64,000 nt of DNA from JBHJHP01 sp042219855 (GCF_042219855.1 NZ_JBHJHP010000001.1:496001-560000); one strand, 5' to 3'. Positions 43,813 through 53,293 are shown, numbered from the stretch's first letter. The notes: generated by a model from the letters alone, not told the origin. Program-made: numbers and translations.

Positions 43813-43900
43813 AAGACGATTGATATAAGACGATAGACCATAGACAAATATCAACTTTAAATGTCTGCGAAAGTATCTTAATTTATATCTTAAATCTTGT
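43813..43900. repeat. Heptad repeat element 4 (facing arms)
   Basis: The left arm (43813-43847) reads AAGACGA, TTGATAT, AAGACGA, TAGACCA, TAGACAA. The right arm (43873-43900), on the minus strand, contains AAGATTT and AAGATAT followed by AAGATAC. Only about 25 nt separate the arms, so the element could form a compact hairpin. Confidence 0.72.
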
Positions 43901-43904
43901 TACA

Positions 43905-43913
43905 TATCTTTAC
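43905..43913 (+). promoter_or_regulatory. -7-like box of the polyprenyl synthase gene
   Basis: TATCTTTAC differs from TAnnTTTGC at one base and ends 7 nt before the ATG, implying a nearly leaderless transcript. Confidence 0.4.
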
Positions 43914-43920
43914 ATAGCTA

Positions 43921-44892
43921 ATGAATTTTACCGATGCACTTAACCTGGTGGAAGAGAAGCTGGGGGAAATAAATTTTAAAAGGCCACCTCAGGGGTTGTA
44001 CGACCCCATTGCTTACACTCTTGCTAACGGAGGAAAGCGCATCCGTCCGGCCCTTGTTCTTATGGCTCATGCTTTGTTTGATTCCAAACCGGAAAAAGCA
44101 CTGATGCCTGCGATCGGCATAGAGGTATTCCATAATTTTACCTTACTGCATGATGATATCATGGACATGGCTGATATTCGGCGTGGTAAACCATCTGTTC
44201 ACGTGAAATGGAACGAAAACACTGCAATTTTGTCCGGAGATGCCATGCTCATTATGGCCTATCAGTTTGTTGCCGGATGCGAACCCAGGTATCTTCAGGA
44301 CGTACAGAATGAGTTTTCGAAAGTGGCACTCGAAATATGTGAAGGGCAACAATACGATATGGATTTCGAGAACCGGGAAGATGTTACCATTGACGAGTAC
44401 CTCAACATGATCAGGCTGAAAACAGCTGTCCTGCTTGGATCAAGCCTTAAGATCGGTGCTATAACCGGAAATGCATCAGCTGAAAATTCAAATCATTTAT
44501 ATAACTTCGGAATCAATATCGGATTGGCCTTTCAGTTAATGGATGACATTCTGGATGTTTATGCCGATAAAGATAATTTCGGGAAGGAACCCGGTGGGGA
44601 TATCGTTTCAAACAAGAAGACTTTTCTGCTGCTGTCCGCATTAAACGAAGCCAAAGGTCAGGAAAGATCGGAACTCGATAAATGGTTAGGTGCCGATGAG
44701 TTTGACCGGAATGAAAAAATCAAAGCTGTTCGGGAAATCTACGATAACACTGGCGTAAAAGTTCTGGCAACAAAAAAGATGGAATCCTTTTACAACACTG
44801 CAATTACCGAGTTGGAAAAAGTGTCGGGTAATAAAGATGTAGCGGTTGAATTAAAAAATCTGGCTGATTCATTAATGAAGCGAACAAAATAA
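43921..44892 (+). CDS. Polyprenyl (farnesyl/geranylgeranyl-type) diphosphate synthase
   Basis: This 323-residue all-helical prenyltransferase condenses isopentenyl diphosphate with allylic diphosphates. The first aspartate-rich motif DDIMDMADIRRG and second DDILDVYAD are intact. NGGKRIRPALV is the usual substrate-binding segment. Chain length cannot be read reliably, so no gene symbol is given. It is followed by atpD on the same strand with a 63-nt gap that contains a promoter-like box. Confidence 0.94.
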   Translation: MNFTDALNLVEEKLGEINFKRPPQGLYDPIAYTLANGGKRIRPALVLMAHALFDSKPEKALMPAIGIEVFHNFTLLHDDIMDMADIRRGKPSVHVKWNENTAILSGDAMLIMAYQFVAGCEPRYLQDVQNEFSKVALEICEGQQYDMDFENREDVTIDEYLNMIRLKTAVLLGSSLKIGAITGNASAENSNHLYNFGINIGLAFQLMDDILDVYADKDNFGKEPGGDIVSNKKTFLLLSALNEAKGQERSELDKWLGADEFDRNEKIKAVREIYDNTGVKVLATKKMESFYNTAITELEKVSGNKDVAVELKNLADSLMKRTK

Positions 44893-44929
44893 TTTCGAAA
44901 GGGTTCTTTTATTACAAACAATAAATTCA

Positions 44930-44938
44930 TATTTTAGC
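44930..44938 (+). promoter_or_regulatory. -7-like box of atpDC
   Basis: TATTTTAGC is one base off TAnnTTTGC and ends 17 nt before the atpD ATG. Confidence 0.4.
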
Positions 44939-44955
44939 ACACAAAAACCAGAAAT

Positions 44956-46458
44956 ATGTCATTAGCAGAAGGTAAAGTTTCCCAGGTCATTGGTCCTGTT
45001 GTTGATGTTAGTTTTGAAGGTGAAGGCATAGAATTGCCCGCCATTTACGAAGCACTCGAAATTCCAAGAGATTCAGGTTCTCCACTTGTGGTGGAATGTC
45101 AGCAACATATAGGTGAAAATACCGTTCGTACCATTGCAATGGATTCCACTGACGGACTTAAACGGGGGATGAAGGTTATTATAACCGGATCACCGATTAA
45201 AGTGCCTGTCGGAGACCAGGTTAAGGGACGTTTACTGAATGTTGTTGGTGAAACCATTGATGGTTTGAGTGCCATTTCTAAGGAAAACAGTGAACCCATA
45301 CATAAAGCACCCCCTGCATACGAAGATCTTTCTACCAAGACGGAGGTATTATTTACCGGTATTAAAGTTATCGATCTCATTGAACCTTATGTAAAAGGGG
45401 GTAAAATTGGTCTTTTCGGTGGTGCCGGTGTGGGAAAGACTGTGCTGATACAGGAGATGATCAATAATATTGCAAAGGGACACTCCGGATTATCTGTGTT
45501 TGCCGGTGTTGGTGAACGTACGCGTGAAGGTAATGATCTTCTGCGTGAGATGATTGAATCCAAAATTGTGAAGTACGGCGACGAATTCCTGAAAAGTATG
45601 GAAGAGGGCGGCTGGGATTTATCCAAGGTGGATGAAGAACAGATTAAGGACTCACAGGTAAGTATGATTTTTGGACAGATGAACGAACCTCCCGGAGCAA
45701 GGGCAAGGGTGGTTTTATCAGCTCTTACGGTTGCTGAAAAGTTTCGTGATGGTGACGGAACAGGAGCAGGTCGTGATATTCTGTTGTTTATAGATAACAT
45801 TTTCCGTTTCACCCAGGCTGGTTCCGAGGTTTCTGCTCTTCTTGGGCGTATGCCTTCAGCAGTAGGTTACCAGCCTACACTTGCTACAGAGATGGGGAAT
45901 ATGCAGGAACGCATTACATCAACCAAAAACGGTTCCATTACTTCGGTTCAGGCTATTTATGTGCCAGCCGATGACCTTACGGACCCGGCCCCTGCAACAA
46001 CTTTCTCGCATCTGGATGCAACAACCGTGTTAAGCCGTAAAATATCCTCTATGGGTATCTACCCGGCCGTGGATCCACTGGATTCAACATCAAGAATTCT
46101 GACACCGGATATTGTAGGTGAAGAACATTATAACTGTGCGCAGCGTGTGAAGGAAATTCTTCAGCGTTACAAGGAACTGCAGGATATTATTGCTATTCTT
46201 GGTATGGATGAATTATCTGAAGAAGATAAAATGGTGGTGCACCGCGCAAGACGCGTACAACGCTTCCTTTCACAACCATTCCATGTAGCAGAGCAGTTTA
46301 CCGGTATTAAAGGCGTCATGGTTCCTATTGAAGATACGATTAAGGGTTTTAACATGATCATGGATGGTGAACTGGATAAGTATCCGGAACAGGCCTTCAA
46401 TCTTGTTGGTTCAATAGAAGAAGCAATAGCAAACGGAGAAAGACTGTTAAAAGAATAA
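44956..46458 (+). CDS. atpD: F1 ATP synthase beta subunit
   Basis: This 500-residue catalytic subunit has P-loop GGAGVGKTVLIQEM, the GERTREGNDL segment and the ALTVAEKFRDGDGTG and TLATEMGNMQERI regions. It is slightly longer than in E. coli because of an insertion at about 195-225 (SKIVKYGDEFLKSMEEGGWD), which is common in Bacteroidota. The stop overlaps the atpC start by one base. The other ATP synthase genes are not in the window. Confidence 0.99.
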   Translation: MSLAEGKVSQVIGPVVDVSFEGEGIELPAIYEALEIPRDSGSPLVVECQQHIGENTVRTIAMDSTDGLKRGMKVIITGSPIKVPVGDQVKGRLLNVVGETIDGLSAISKENSEPIHKAPPAYEDLSTKTEVLFTGIKVIDLIEPYVKGGKIGLFGGAGVGKTVLIQEMINNIAKGHSGLSVFAGVGERTREGNDLLREMIESKIVKYGDEFLKSMEEGGWDLSKVDEEQIKDSQVSMIFGQMNEPPGARARVVLSALTVAEKFRDGDGTGAGRDILLFIDNIFRFTQAGSEVSALLGRMPSAVGYQPTLATEMGNMQERITSTKNGSITSVQAIYVPADDLTDPAPATTFSHLDATTVLSRKISSMGIYPAVDPLDSTSRILTPDIVGEEHYNCAQRVKEILQRYKELQDIIAILGMDELSEEDKMVVHRARRVQRFLSQPFHVAEQFTGIKGVMVPIEDTIKGFNMIMDGELDKYPEQAFNLVGSIEEAIANGERLLKE

Positions 46459-46709
46459 TGGCTATGTATGTAGAGGTGATTACACCAACCAAAGTCCTTT
46501 ATAAGGGAGATGCTGATATGGCAGAATTTCCTGGTGAATCAGGAAGTTTCCAGGTTCTGGAGGATCACGCACCGTTAATGTCTGTACTGGCATCCGGGAA
46601 GGTGGCACTAAGTAAGGGTGGCCACATCTATGAGACCTATAGCATCAGTAGTGGCTATGTGGAAGTGAAAGATAACAATATTACTGTCCTTATAAACGAA
46701 GCTGTTTAA
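46458..46709 (+). CDS. atpC: F1 ATP synthase epsilon subunit, short form
   Basis: This 83-residue subunit contains only the N-terminal beta sandwich (MYVEVITPTKVLYKGDADMAEFPG, SFQVLEDHAPLMSVL). The C-terminal two-helix inhibitory arm of the usual 130-residue epsilon is missing, as is usual in Bacteroidota. It starts within the atpD stop and is translationally coupled. A glycosyltransferase gene follows, so the atpDC pair is separate from the rest of the ATP synthase operon. Confidence 0.96.
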   Translation: MAMYVEVITPTKVLYKGDADMAEFPGESGSFQVLEDHAPLMSVLASGKVALSKGGHIYETYSISSGYVEVKDNNITVLINEAV

Positions 46710-46733
46710 TTTCCTTTCTGAAAGCATTTCAAC

Positions 46734-47771
46734 TTGAAGATATTAATCATCCGGTTTAGCTCTATTGGTGACGTCATACAATGTATGTCTGTCACCAGTG
46801 GCTTTCATCGTAAATATGATAATCCGCAGATCCACTGGATTACCAGGACGGATATGGCGTCTATACTGAAGACCGATCCGCATATTTACCGTGTCTGGGA
46901 TTTTGACAGGGAAGATGGTTTATTCGGTCTGATCAGGATGGCCAGAGCATTGAAAAAAGAGAAGTTTGATTTGATTTATGATGCTCACTTGAATATAAGA
47001 TCATACACGGTAAGGTTCGTTTTAAATCCTCTTATTTTTCGTTTTTTCAAAAACAGTCCAAAGGTGATTGTGCGCAAAAAACACCGTTTTAACCGGTTTT
47101 TATTTTTCAGTTTGGGTAAAAAAGATGCTATTCCACAGCCATTCAGAGGCATGATATCTTTTCAGAAGCCACTGAGAAAACTGGATTTAGATTTTTCTTC
47201 GCGTAAGCATAAGAACTGGTTATTTCCCAAAACGGTGACCAGTAGTGTAGATGCATTGCTGAGCAGTGAACAGTTCAGTATCGACGAGAAAACAATTACT
47301 ATAATTCCTTCGGCTGCCTGGGAACTGAAAAGATGGCCCCTGGAACATTGGAAGCAACTGGTAGAAATAATGCCGGAATACAAGTTCATTGTCGTGGCAG
47401 GACCGGATGACACATTCACCAAAGAGATTGCTGATATTGCCCCGGACCGTGTTTTAAACCTTGCTGGTCGAACAAACCTGAATGAAAGTTTTTATCTGGT
47501 TAAGCAGTCTAACTTTATTGTATCGGCAGATACCGGTTTTCTGCATGCTGCAGATCTGTTTGGTAAAGACGGTATAGCATTTATGGGACCAACGGCTTTT
47601 GGACACACCACAGGCGAAAGTATAAAAGTATTGGAGATTGATCTTCCCTGCCGTCCATGTTCCAAGGAAGGCAATTCAGAATGTAAGATTGCAGAAATAA
47701 AGAAATGTCTGTTTGATATTACTCCCCGTTTGGTTAAAAAAGAGATCGAAAAAACCCTGCAGATTGGTTAA
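46734..47771 (+). CDS. Glycosyltransferase family 9 (heptosyltransferase-like)
   Basis: This 345-residue GT-B enzyme has the family start ILIIRFSSIGDVIQC, a central PSAAWELKRWPLEHWKQL region and ADTGFLHAADLFGKDGIAFMGPT near the C terminus, as in WaaF/WaaC proteins that add heptose to lipopolysaccharide inner core. The Cys cluster PCRPCSKEG is common in this group. The start is TTG at 46734. It begins the glycan cluster, 24 nt after atpC. Confidence 0.92.
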   Translation: MKILIIRFSSIGDVIQCMSVTSGFHRKYDNPQIHWITRTDMASILKTDPHIYRVWDFDREDGLFGLIRMARALKKEKFDLIYDAHLNIRSYTVRFVLNPLIFRFFKNSPKVIVRKKHRFNRFLFFSLGKKDAIPQPFRGMISFQKPLRKLDLDFSSRKHKNWLFPKTVTSSVDALLSSEQFSIDEKTITIIPSAAWELKRWPLEHWKQLVEIMPEYKFIVVAGPDDTFTKEIADIAPDRVLNLAGRTNLNESFYLVKQSNFIVSADTGFLHAADLFGKDGIAFMGPTAFGHTTGESIKVLEIDLPCRPCSKEGNSECKIAEIKKCLFDITPRLVKKEIEKTLQIG

Positions 47772-47831
47772 GTCTGATTTCTTTGCGTTAGCTGGCTCAA
47801 AATAACCGTTTTAATGGTAATAATAAATCAT

Positions 47832-47840
47832 TATCTTTGC
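47832..47840 (+). promoter_or_regulatory. -7 box before the glycan gene at 47988
   Basis: TATCTTTGC is an exact consensus match. The expected leader of about 140 nt contains a 20-codon reading frame at 47855-47917 and a facing CTCCGG / CCGGAG pair. Confidence 0.5.
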
Positions 47841-47987
47841 GCCTTAATTTTACAATGGGCTACAGGAAAATGCATCAAATGATTTACTCCGGTGTATTTA
47901 ACTGCGCTGCAAAATAACCGGAGTGAAATGATCAACATGAAAAACGCCCGTTTTAGTTAATGTACTCCCGGCTTTTTCTGGTTTTGG

Positions 47988-49151
47988 ATGAGATTTGAAA
48001 AAATGAAGCAACTTAAAATAACGATTTGTTCAGAAGATTTTCCACCGGTGGTTGGAGGAATAGCCCAGTGGGCCAAAGGTATTGCCGATGGCTTGGTTGA
48101 GCAGAACGTAAAAGTTAATGTACATTGCAGACATTTTGATAATTATCCACCTGAATTTGACAAGGATTTTGGCTACCGGGTTTCATATCATAAAAGAAAC
48201 GACTGGAAGCGTAAACGGACTTTTTACTGGAAACAAATATTGGCAGAACAGATAGAGCAAGGTCATATTCCTGATTTTTGCATTGCTACAACCTGGAATG
48301 CTTCACGTGGATTAACCGGTATTTGCAGAAAAAACGGGATTAAATTAATCACGATTGCACATGGACTTGAGGTAACACGCAAGATGCCGGTTCTGAAAAA
48401 ATTATGGCTGAAGCATACATTTAATCAATGTTTCAGGATCATTGCCGTAAGTGAGTTTACCAAAGCTAAAATTACTGAAAATTTTAACACCCCTGTATCA
48501 AAACTTGCAGTGCTGCCTAATGGTGTGGACTACAACTACTTTAAACCGGAAAGCAATACGGATTATCTGCGTGAACGCTATGGTCTGGATGGTAAGAAGA
48601 TAATTATGACACTGGCCAGGGTTAATCCAAGAAAAGGCCATGATGTTGTCATTAAAGCTATTAGTAAGATTAAGGACAATCTGGGAGAGGTGGTTTATCT
48701 TGTTTCAGGACCATACAATGAGAATTACATGGCTGATTTAAAGCAACAGGTCGAAGAACTGGAGCTTGAGGATCATGTTTATTTTTCAGGATATGTTGAG
48801 AACTCTGAAATGGTGGATCACTATAATCTGTGTGATATTTATGTTATGCAGAGCCGGTATCTGAACGGGGACAGCGAAGGATTCGGCATTACATTCCTGG
48901 AAGCCAACGCATGTGAAAAACCTGTAATCGGAGGCAACTCAGGTGGTGTGCCGGATGCCATCGAAGAAGGTTACAGTGGCTTTCTGGTTGATCCTGAGGA
49001 TGATGAAGCCCTCTCGGAAAAGATTTTATATCTGCTTCAGAATGAAGACAAAGCTTTAGAGATGGGGAAAAACGGACGAAAAAGGGTGATTAAAACATAT
49101 AACTGGCCGGCTATTTCACGGCAGTTACTTGATATTATTACAAAAGGATAG
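47988..49151 (+). CDS. Glycosyltransferase family 4
   Basis: This 387-residue GT-B enzyme has the start ITICSEDFPPVVGGIAQW and the nucleotide-sugar-binding region SEGFGITFLEANACEKPVIGGNSGGVPDAI, the EX7E-type motif of GT4. It transfers an activated sugar to a growing glycan. Met codons at 47988 and 48003 are both possible starts. It belongs with the neighbouring sugar-transfer genes. Confidence 0.92.
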   Translation: MRFEKMKQLKITICSEDFPPVVGGIAQWAKGIADGLVEQNVKVNVHCRHFDNYPPEFDKDFGYRVSYHKRNDWKRKRTFYWKQILAEQIEQGHIPDFCIATTWNASRGLTGICRKNGIKLITIAHGLEVTRKMPVLKKLWLKHTFNQCFRIIAVSEFTKAKITENFNTPVSKLAVLPNGVDYNYFKPESNTDYLRERYGLDGKKIIMTLARVNPRKGHDVVIKAISKIKDNLGEVVYLVSGPYNENYMADLKQQVEELELEDHVYFSGYVENSEMVDHYNLCDIYVMQSRYLNGDSEGFGITFLEANACEKPVIGGNSGGVPDAIEEGYSGFLVDPEDDEALSEKILYLLQNEDKALEMGKNGRKRVIKTYNWPAISRQLLDIITKG

Positions 49152-49202
49152 ACCATCTCCTTTGAGAGGGTCAGAAATGGTATTGGTTTTTGTTGAGGTT
49201 AA

Positions 49203-50057
49203 ATGTTGAGGAATTACTTATTAAAAAGAAAATTCCGTCATATTGAACACAGTGATGTGAAATATGATGGTGTGATAAATATTCATCGGTTCAATACTAA
49301 TAATGTAGGCGACAATGTTTCTGCACCCTATCTTTATTTTCCAGAATTAAGCAGTAACCGGATGGATATTCTGGGTTACCGTGAAAAGACAGATTATTTG
49401 CAATGGACCAACGAAATTGCTCAGAATAACGTAGTAGTGGGTGGTGGTGGTTTCCTGGAGCGAAAAGGATTTCGCCATTCTATAGACTTCTTCCTTCACC
49501 TGGCTGAAAAAGGCCGTAAAGTTGTGTTCTGGGGAATCGGACATAATGATCCCAACATGGGTTCATACGATTATTATCAGCAAAAATACTCTCATGACAT
49601 GTCCGGTATTAAACTGTTTGGTGCCCGTGATATCAACAAGCATGAATGGGTTCCATGTGCCAGTTGTATGAGTAGTAATCTGGATAAAAAATATGAAATA
49701 AAACAGGAGATTGGCATTATAAAGCACCATAGTTTTGATAACCTTCAGGAATCGGATCATCCGGTCATATATAACGATAGTTCCTTTGAGAAAGTGACGA
49801 AATTCATCGGAGAATCAGAATATATTGTAACTGACAGCTATCACGGTATGTACTGGAGCATTCTGATGAAAAAGAAAGTCCTTGTCGTGCCAAATTCTAC
49901 TAAAATGTTCAATTTCAGGTTTTCGGTACCACATACGGATTTCAGTTCATTTCAGAACCATTTGGGTAAAGCTGTTATTCATGATGATGCCCTTGAAATA
50001 TGTCGTGAACGCAACACCGGTTTTTCGGAAAAGGTATTTGACTATCTGGGTTTATGA
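49203..50057 (+). CDS. Polysaccharide pyruvyl transferase family protein
   Basis: This 284-residue protein has the family features NNVGDNVSAPYLY, NNVVVGGGGFLE, WGIGHND, LFGARD and VTDSYHGMYWSILM. Relatives transfer pyruvyl groups from phosphoenolpyruvate to sugars of surface polysaccharides; some members have other donors. It lies in the same-direction block of three glycan genes. Confidence 0.9.
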   Translation: MLRNYLLKRKFRHIEHSDVKYDGVINIHRFNTNNVGDNVSAPYLYFPELSSNRMDILGYREKTDYLQWTNEIAQNNVVVGGGGFLERKGFRHSIDFFLHLAEKGRKVVFWGIGHNDPNMGSYDYYQQKYSHDMSGIKLFGARDINKHEWVPCASCMSSNLDKKYEIKQEIGIIKHHSFDNLQESDHPVIYNDSSFEKVTKFIGESEYIVTDSYHGMYWSILMKKKVLVVPNSTKMFNFRFSVPHTDFSSFQNHLGKAVIHDDALEICRERNTGFSEKVFDYLGL

Positions 50058-50113
50058 ATATTCAGATCTTTTTACAGTAATTGTATATTTGTGAAAAATA
50101 AATCGAATTATAT

Positions 50114-51049
50114 ATGAAACTGGGCCTGTTTTTTCCGAAAAAGACCACTGATTTTAATAAGGCTGCTGCATCACACTGGATAAGAGTGTTGCAGATGGAA
50201 AAGTATTATAAAGAACTGGGAATAGAAGTTTATATTAATAAACCATTTAAAACCTACGATTTTGCAATCTTTTTCAGAAAACCCAAACCTAAATACTACA
50301 GGTTCATGCAATACCTGCGATTTATCTCGCGCAATATTTATTTTGATACCTGCATTAACATTTTTGACGAACACGAGGAAATCAACAGTAAACGGCTTGA
50401 AGCTGCCCATAAAATTGCTGCTATTTGTGACGGTATCATCTGTGCTTCAGATAAGATTGCAGAAAAAGCTGCACCGCATGCAAAATCGGTATTTGTGATG
50501 GATGATCCGGTCGATTTTGAACACTTTAATAAAGTAAAAGAGAAAATAAATTTTGATAATCCGATTTTTGGATGGTCAGGGGTACCGCATAAAGCCATAT
50601 ATCTGAACAAATATAAGGAAGTAATTGACGGTAGAACAAGATTAATTACAAAGGATTATATCAAAGATGTTCCCCTGGAATTTAAATACGAATTTATTGA
50701 CTGGGACTACAATTCATTTCCTGAAGCATTATTAAAATGCGATATTGGTTTTCTGCCACGTGATATTGATGAGGCCTATAATTCGGGTCACAGTTCACAT
50801 AAAGCGCTCGTATTTGCCAGCCTGGGTATTCCGGTAATTGCGAATAAAATTCCATCCTATGTTAAACTGGCCGGGTATTACGATGGTATCGTTTTTCTGG
50901 AAGATTTTAACGACGATGTAGAGGCCTGCATTAACGAACTGAAAAAACGCGATCCGGATATCAGCAGGTTGAAAAACTATTATTCATGTGAGAACCAGGC
51001 ATCGCGAATGCTGGATTACCTGACGAGCAGAATCAGGTGTTGTTCATGA
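50114..51049 (+). CDS. Glycosyltransferase-like protein
   Basis: This 311-residue protein shows a GT-B-like organisation. The C-terminal half has FGWSGVPHKAIYLNKY and the SSHKALVFASLGIPVIANKIPSYVKL segment, which corresponds to the donor-binding region of GT4 proteins. The N-terminal half is diverged. Overlap with the convergent gene is 6 nt (51044-51049). Confidence 0.78.
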   Translation: MKLGLFFPKKTTDFNKAAASHWIRVLQMEKYYKELGIEVYINKPFKTYDFAIFFRKPKPKYYRFMQYLRFISRNIYFDTCINIFDEHEEINSKRLEAAHKIAAICDGIICASDKIAEKAAPHAKSVFVMDDPVDFEHFNKVKEKINFDNPIFGWSGVPHKAIYLNKYKEVIDGRTRLITKDYIKDVPLEFKYEFIDWDYNSFPEALLKCDIGFLPRDIDEAYNSGHSSHKALVFASLGIPVIANKIPSYVKLAGYYDGIVFLEDFNDDVEACINELKKRDPDISRLKNYYSCENQASRMLDYLTSRIRCCS

Positions 51050-52093
51050 ATTGAATATTTCAAACAGGTTTTTACGAAAGACTTCTTCGGCGAACAATCC
51101 CGAAACCGTTTTCTGTCCTGATTTCCCAATATCCTTTAAAATATTATTTGGCATTTGTATCAATTCAATTAGTTTGTTTGCGACAGTTTCAGCATTACGC
51201 TCTACAATAAAACCATTTTGACCGGAGTCTATAAACTCGGTAGAACCCCCTGAATCAGTTGTCAATACAGGAACGCCACATGCCATGGCTTCAAGCAGAG
51301 CATTGGAAATCCCTTCGTTTTCTGATAATAATACAAACAGTGAGGCTTTTCTAAGAAATGATGAAGGTTCTTTTTGAAAGCCGGCAAGTTTAATCGTTTG
51401 GTTCAAAACAGATGAACTAATCTGGGTTTCCAGGTCCTCTTTTTCACGTCCCTGTCCGATGTAAACTACTTTAATGTTTTGTTTCATGTTATCAGGTAGA
51501 GCTGCAACGGCTTCTGTAAGAATATGAAATCCTTTTCTTCTGGTCAGCATACCAGTGCTGATAATGGTAAACTTATCAGGCACTTCTTTTTTAATGCTTA
51601 ATAAACCCGAGAGGCCTGGAATTGCATTATAAAGGACAAAAACCGGTTTGTTCATCATAAACGGCGCAGATCTCAGATTTTTTTCAATCCGGTGGGCATT
51701 GGCAATAATACCATCATTGAGTTTGTTGTAAACCAGATTATGCCATAGCGGGCGATTCATATCCCTGACGATGCCCAGCCGGATCAGATGCCTGATCTTC
51801 ATTATACGCGATATGATGCCGAAGATAAAATATTCCTTCTTTTTAGTACTGACAATGCAGTCAATCCTGTTCCTTTTTACAAAATGCCAGGCTTTGAAAA
51901 AGGAGTACAGATCAAAGTAGGCAATCATAGGCGCAAAGGCTTTTATATATCCTGATCCAAAATTTTCAGCCAGCTTTTTTTTGCGTCCAAAGAAAAATAT
52001 ATGATGCTGTTCCGAAAGTGTTTTCATCGCCATGGTTGTCCATTTTTCATTTCCTCCCCATGATTTTGCCGAACATACAAACAGGATATTCAT
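51044..52093 (-). CDS. Glycosyltransferase family 4
   Basis: This 349-residue GT4 enzyme begins MNILFVCSAKSWGGNEKWTT and has the ENEGISNALLEAMACGVPVLTTDSGGSTEFI motif typical of the donor site. It overlaps the upstream GT4 gene by 4 nt (ATGA-type), so the two are translated as a pair. The two proteins share the WGGxEKW start and appear to be paralogues. Confidence 0.93.
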   Translation of the reverse strand: MNILFVCSAKSWGGNEKWTTMAMKTLSEQHHIFFFGRKKKLAENFGSGYIKAFAPMIAYFDLYSFFKAWHFVKRNRIDCIVSTKKKEYFIFGIISRIMKIRHLIRLGIVRDMNRPLWHNLVYNKLNDGIIANAHRIEKNLRSAPFMMNKPVFVLYNAIPGLSGLLSIKKEVPDKFTIISTGMLTRRKGFHILTEAVAALPDNMKQNIKVVYIGQGREKEDLETQISSSVLNQTIKLAGFQKEPSSFLRKASLFVLLSENEGISNALLEAMACGVPVLTTDSGGSTEFIDSGQNGFIVERNAETVANKLIELIQMPNNILKDIGKSGQKTVSGLFAEEVFRKNLFEIFNS

Positions 52094-53184
52094 GTTGTAG
52101 TATTAAGTTGGTTTAAAAACAAAGATTCCAGTTTTCTGCTCATGACTTCAGTGGTAAAATGCTTTGATATATGGGTTCTTGCAGCTTTTCCCATTTCTTT
52201 ACGGTTTGTGTGATCAGAAAAGTATAATTCCAGTTTTTCGACAATTTCTCCGGCCGATTCCGGTTCTATAAGATAGCCGTTTATTTCATTTTTTATAAGT
52301 TCTTCAGCACCGTTCACCCGTGTTGCTATAGCAGGTGTCCCGTGCGCCATTGCTTCCATTACCACATTGGGCATACCCTCGTAAAGCGATGGAAGCACAA
52401 ACACATCAGCAGCCTGATAATACGCGGACAGATCTTCAATAAATCCAATAAAATGTACATGTCGTTCAAGACCAAGTTGCTGTACACTGGTTTTTAATTC
52501 CGACTCCAGTTTACCCGATCCTGCAATGAAAAACCGGAAATCCGGGTTTTTATTTTTACACATCTTTGCAGCATCAATCAGGAAACTGAATCCCTTCTGC
52601 TCTGACAATCGTCCGGCTGAGAATATGATTTTTTCATCTTTTGTTGTGCCAAAAAGCCTTTGCCTGTTAACTGTTTTATCGATTTCAGGCATAGACATTC
52701 CATTGTATATAACATGTATAAAATCGTTTGGAAACCAGCCAAACGATTCGTAAATCTGTTTTATGGAATGTGTATTGGTGATGATTCCATCGATAAGTCG
52801 GGTAAACGGGTATTTATATTTTCGCTTATTTGTAAACAGCTGCAGTCCCTGTCGTGAAAATACAGCTTTAGTTCCTGCCTGTCGGGCTGCCCGTCCTCCG
52901 ATTTTGACATCCTTATTCTGACAGCACACCAATACGTCAATATGACTGTTTATGAGGATTTTTTTTAATTTGGGAATGGATAAAAAACTGATATCCGACG
53001 GAATTCCAAATTCAATGGTTTCAACACCCTTTTGAACTGCTTTATGTTCTATGAAGGAATTTTTTAAACATCCAACAATGGTATGATGCCCCAGAGCTGA
53101 TAGCCCCGCAGCGGCTTCCACCATCCATTTTTCACCGCCACCCCAGCGGTTTTTTCTGAGTGAATTTATGAAGAGTATGTTCAT
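52090..53184 (-). CDS. Glycosyltransferase family 4
   Basis: This roughly 364-residue GT4 enzyme begins MNILFINSLRKNRWGGGEKW and carries GRLSEQKGFSFLIDA and PSLYEGMPNVVMEAMAHGTPAIATRVNGAEEL. ATG at 53184 is chosen because a -7 box lies at 53209-53201 on the minus strand, inside the longer reading that would start at 53232. It is the first gene of the leftward glycosyltransferase pair. Confidence 0.93.
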   Translation of the reverse strand: MNILFINSLRKNRWGGGEKWMVEAAAGLSALGHHTIVGCLKNSFIEHKAVQKGVETIEFGIPSDISFLSIPKLKKILINSHIDVLVCCQNKDVKIGGRAARQAGTKAVFSRQGLQLFTNKRKYKYPFTRLIDGIITNTHSIKQIYESFGWFPNDFIHVIYNGMSMPEIDKTVNRQRLFGTTKDEKIIFSAGRLSEQKGFSFLIDAAKMCKNKNPDFRFFIAGSGKLESELKTSVQQLGLERHVHFIGFIEDLSAYYQAADVFVLPSLYEGMPNVVMEAMAHGTPAIATRVNGAEELIKNEINGYLIEPESAGEIVEKLELYFSDHTNRKEMGKAARTHISKHFTTEVMSRKLESLFLNQLNTTT

Positions 53185-53200
53185 AAAAGGTATTTTCACA

Positions 53201-53209
53201 GCAAATATA
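53201..53209 (-). promoter_or_regulatory. -7 box of the GT4 pair
   Basis: On the minus strand it reads TATATTTGC, an exact match, 16 nt before ATG 53184; a TTG lies 20 nt further upstream. Confidence 0.55.
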
Positions 53210-53232
53210 ACAGCTTTACAGGTTTTACCCAA

Positions 53233-53276
53233 TATCTTTGCAGGGTTGCACAGAGCAAAAACAAGTCGTAATTTTG
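53233..53276 (+). promoter_or_regulatory. Two -7 boxes before the U32 gene
   Basis: TATCTTTGC at 53233-53241 and TAATTTTG at 53269-53276 both match TAnnTTTG. The second has a TTG 20 nt upstream and is 17 nt before the ATG at 53294. Confidence 0.5.
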
Positions 53277-53293
53277 TGCCAGTTTAAAAGAAT

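Noticed and set aside
53185..53232. N-terminal extension of the GT4 gene to 53232
   Set aside because: A -7 box lies within it and the paralogue downstream begins at the equivalent of 53184.
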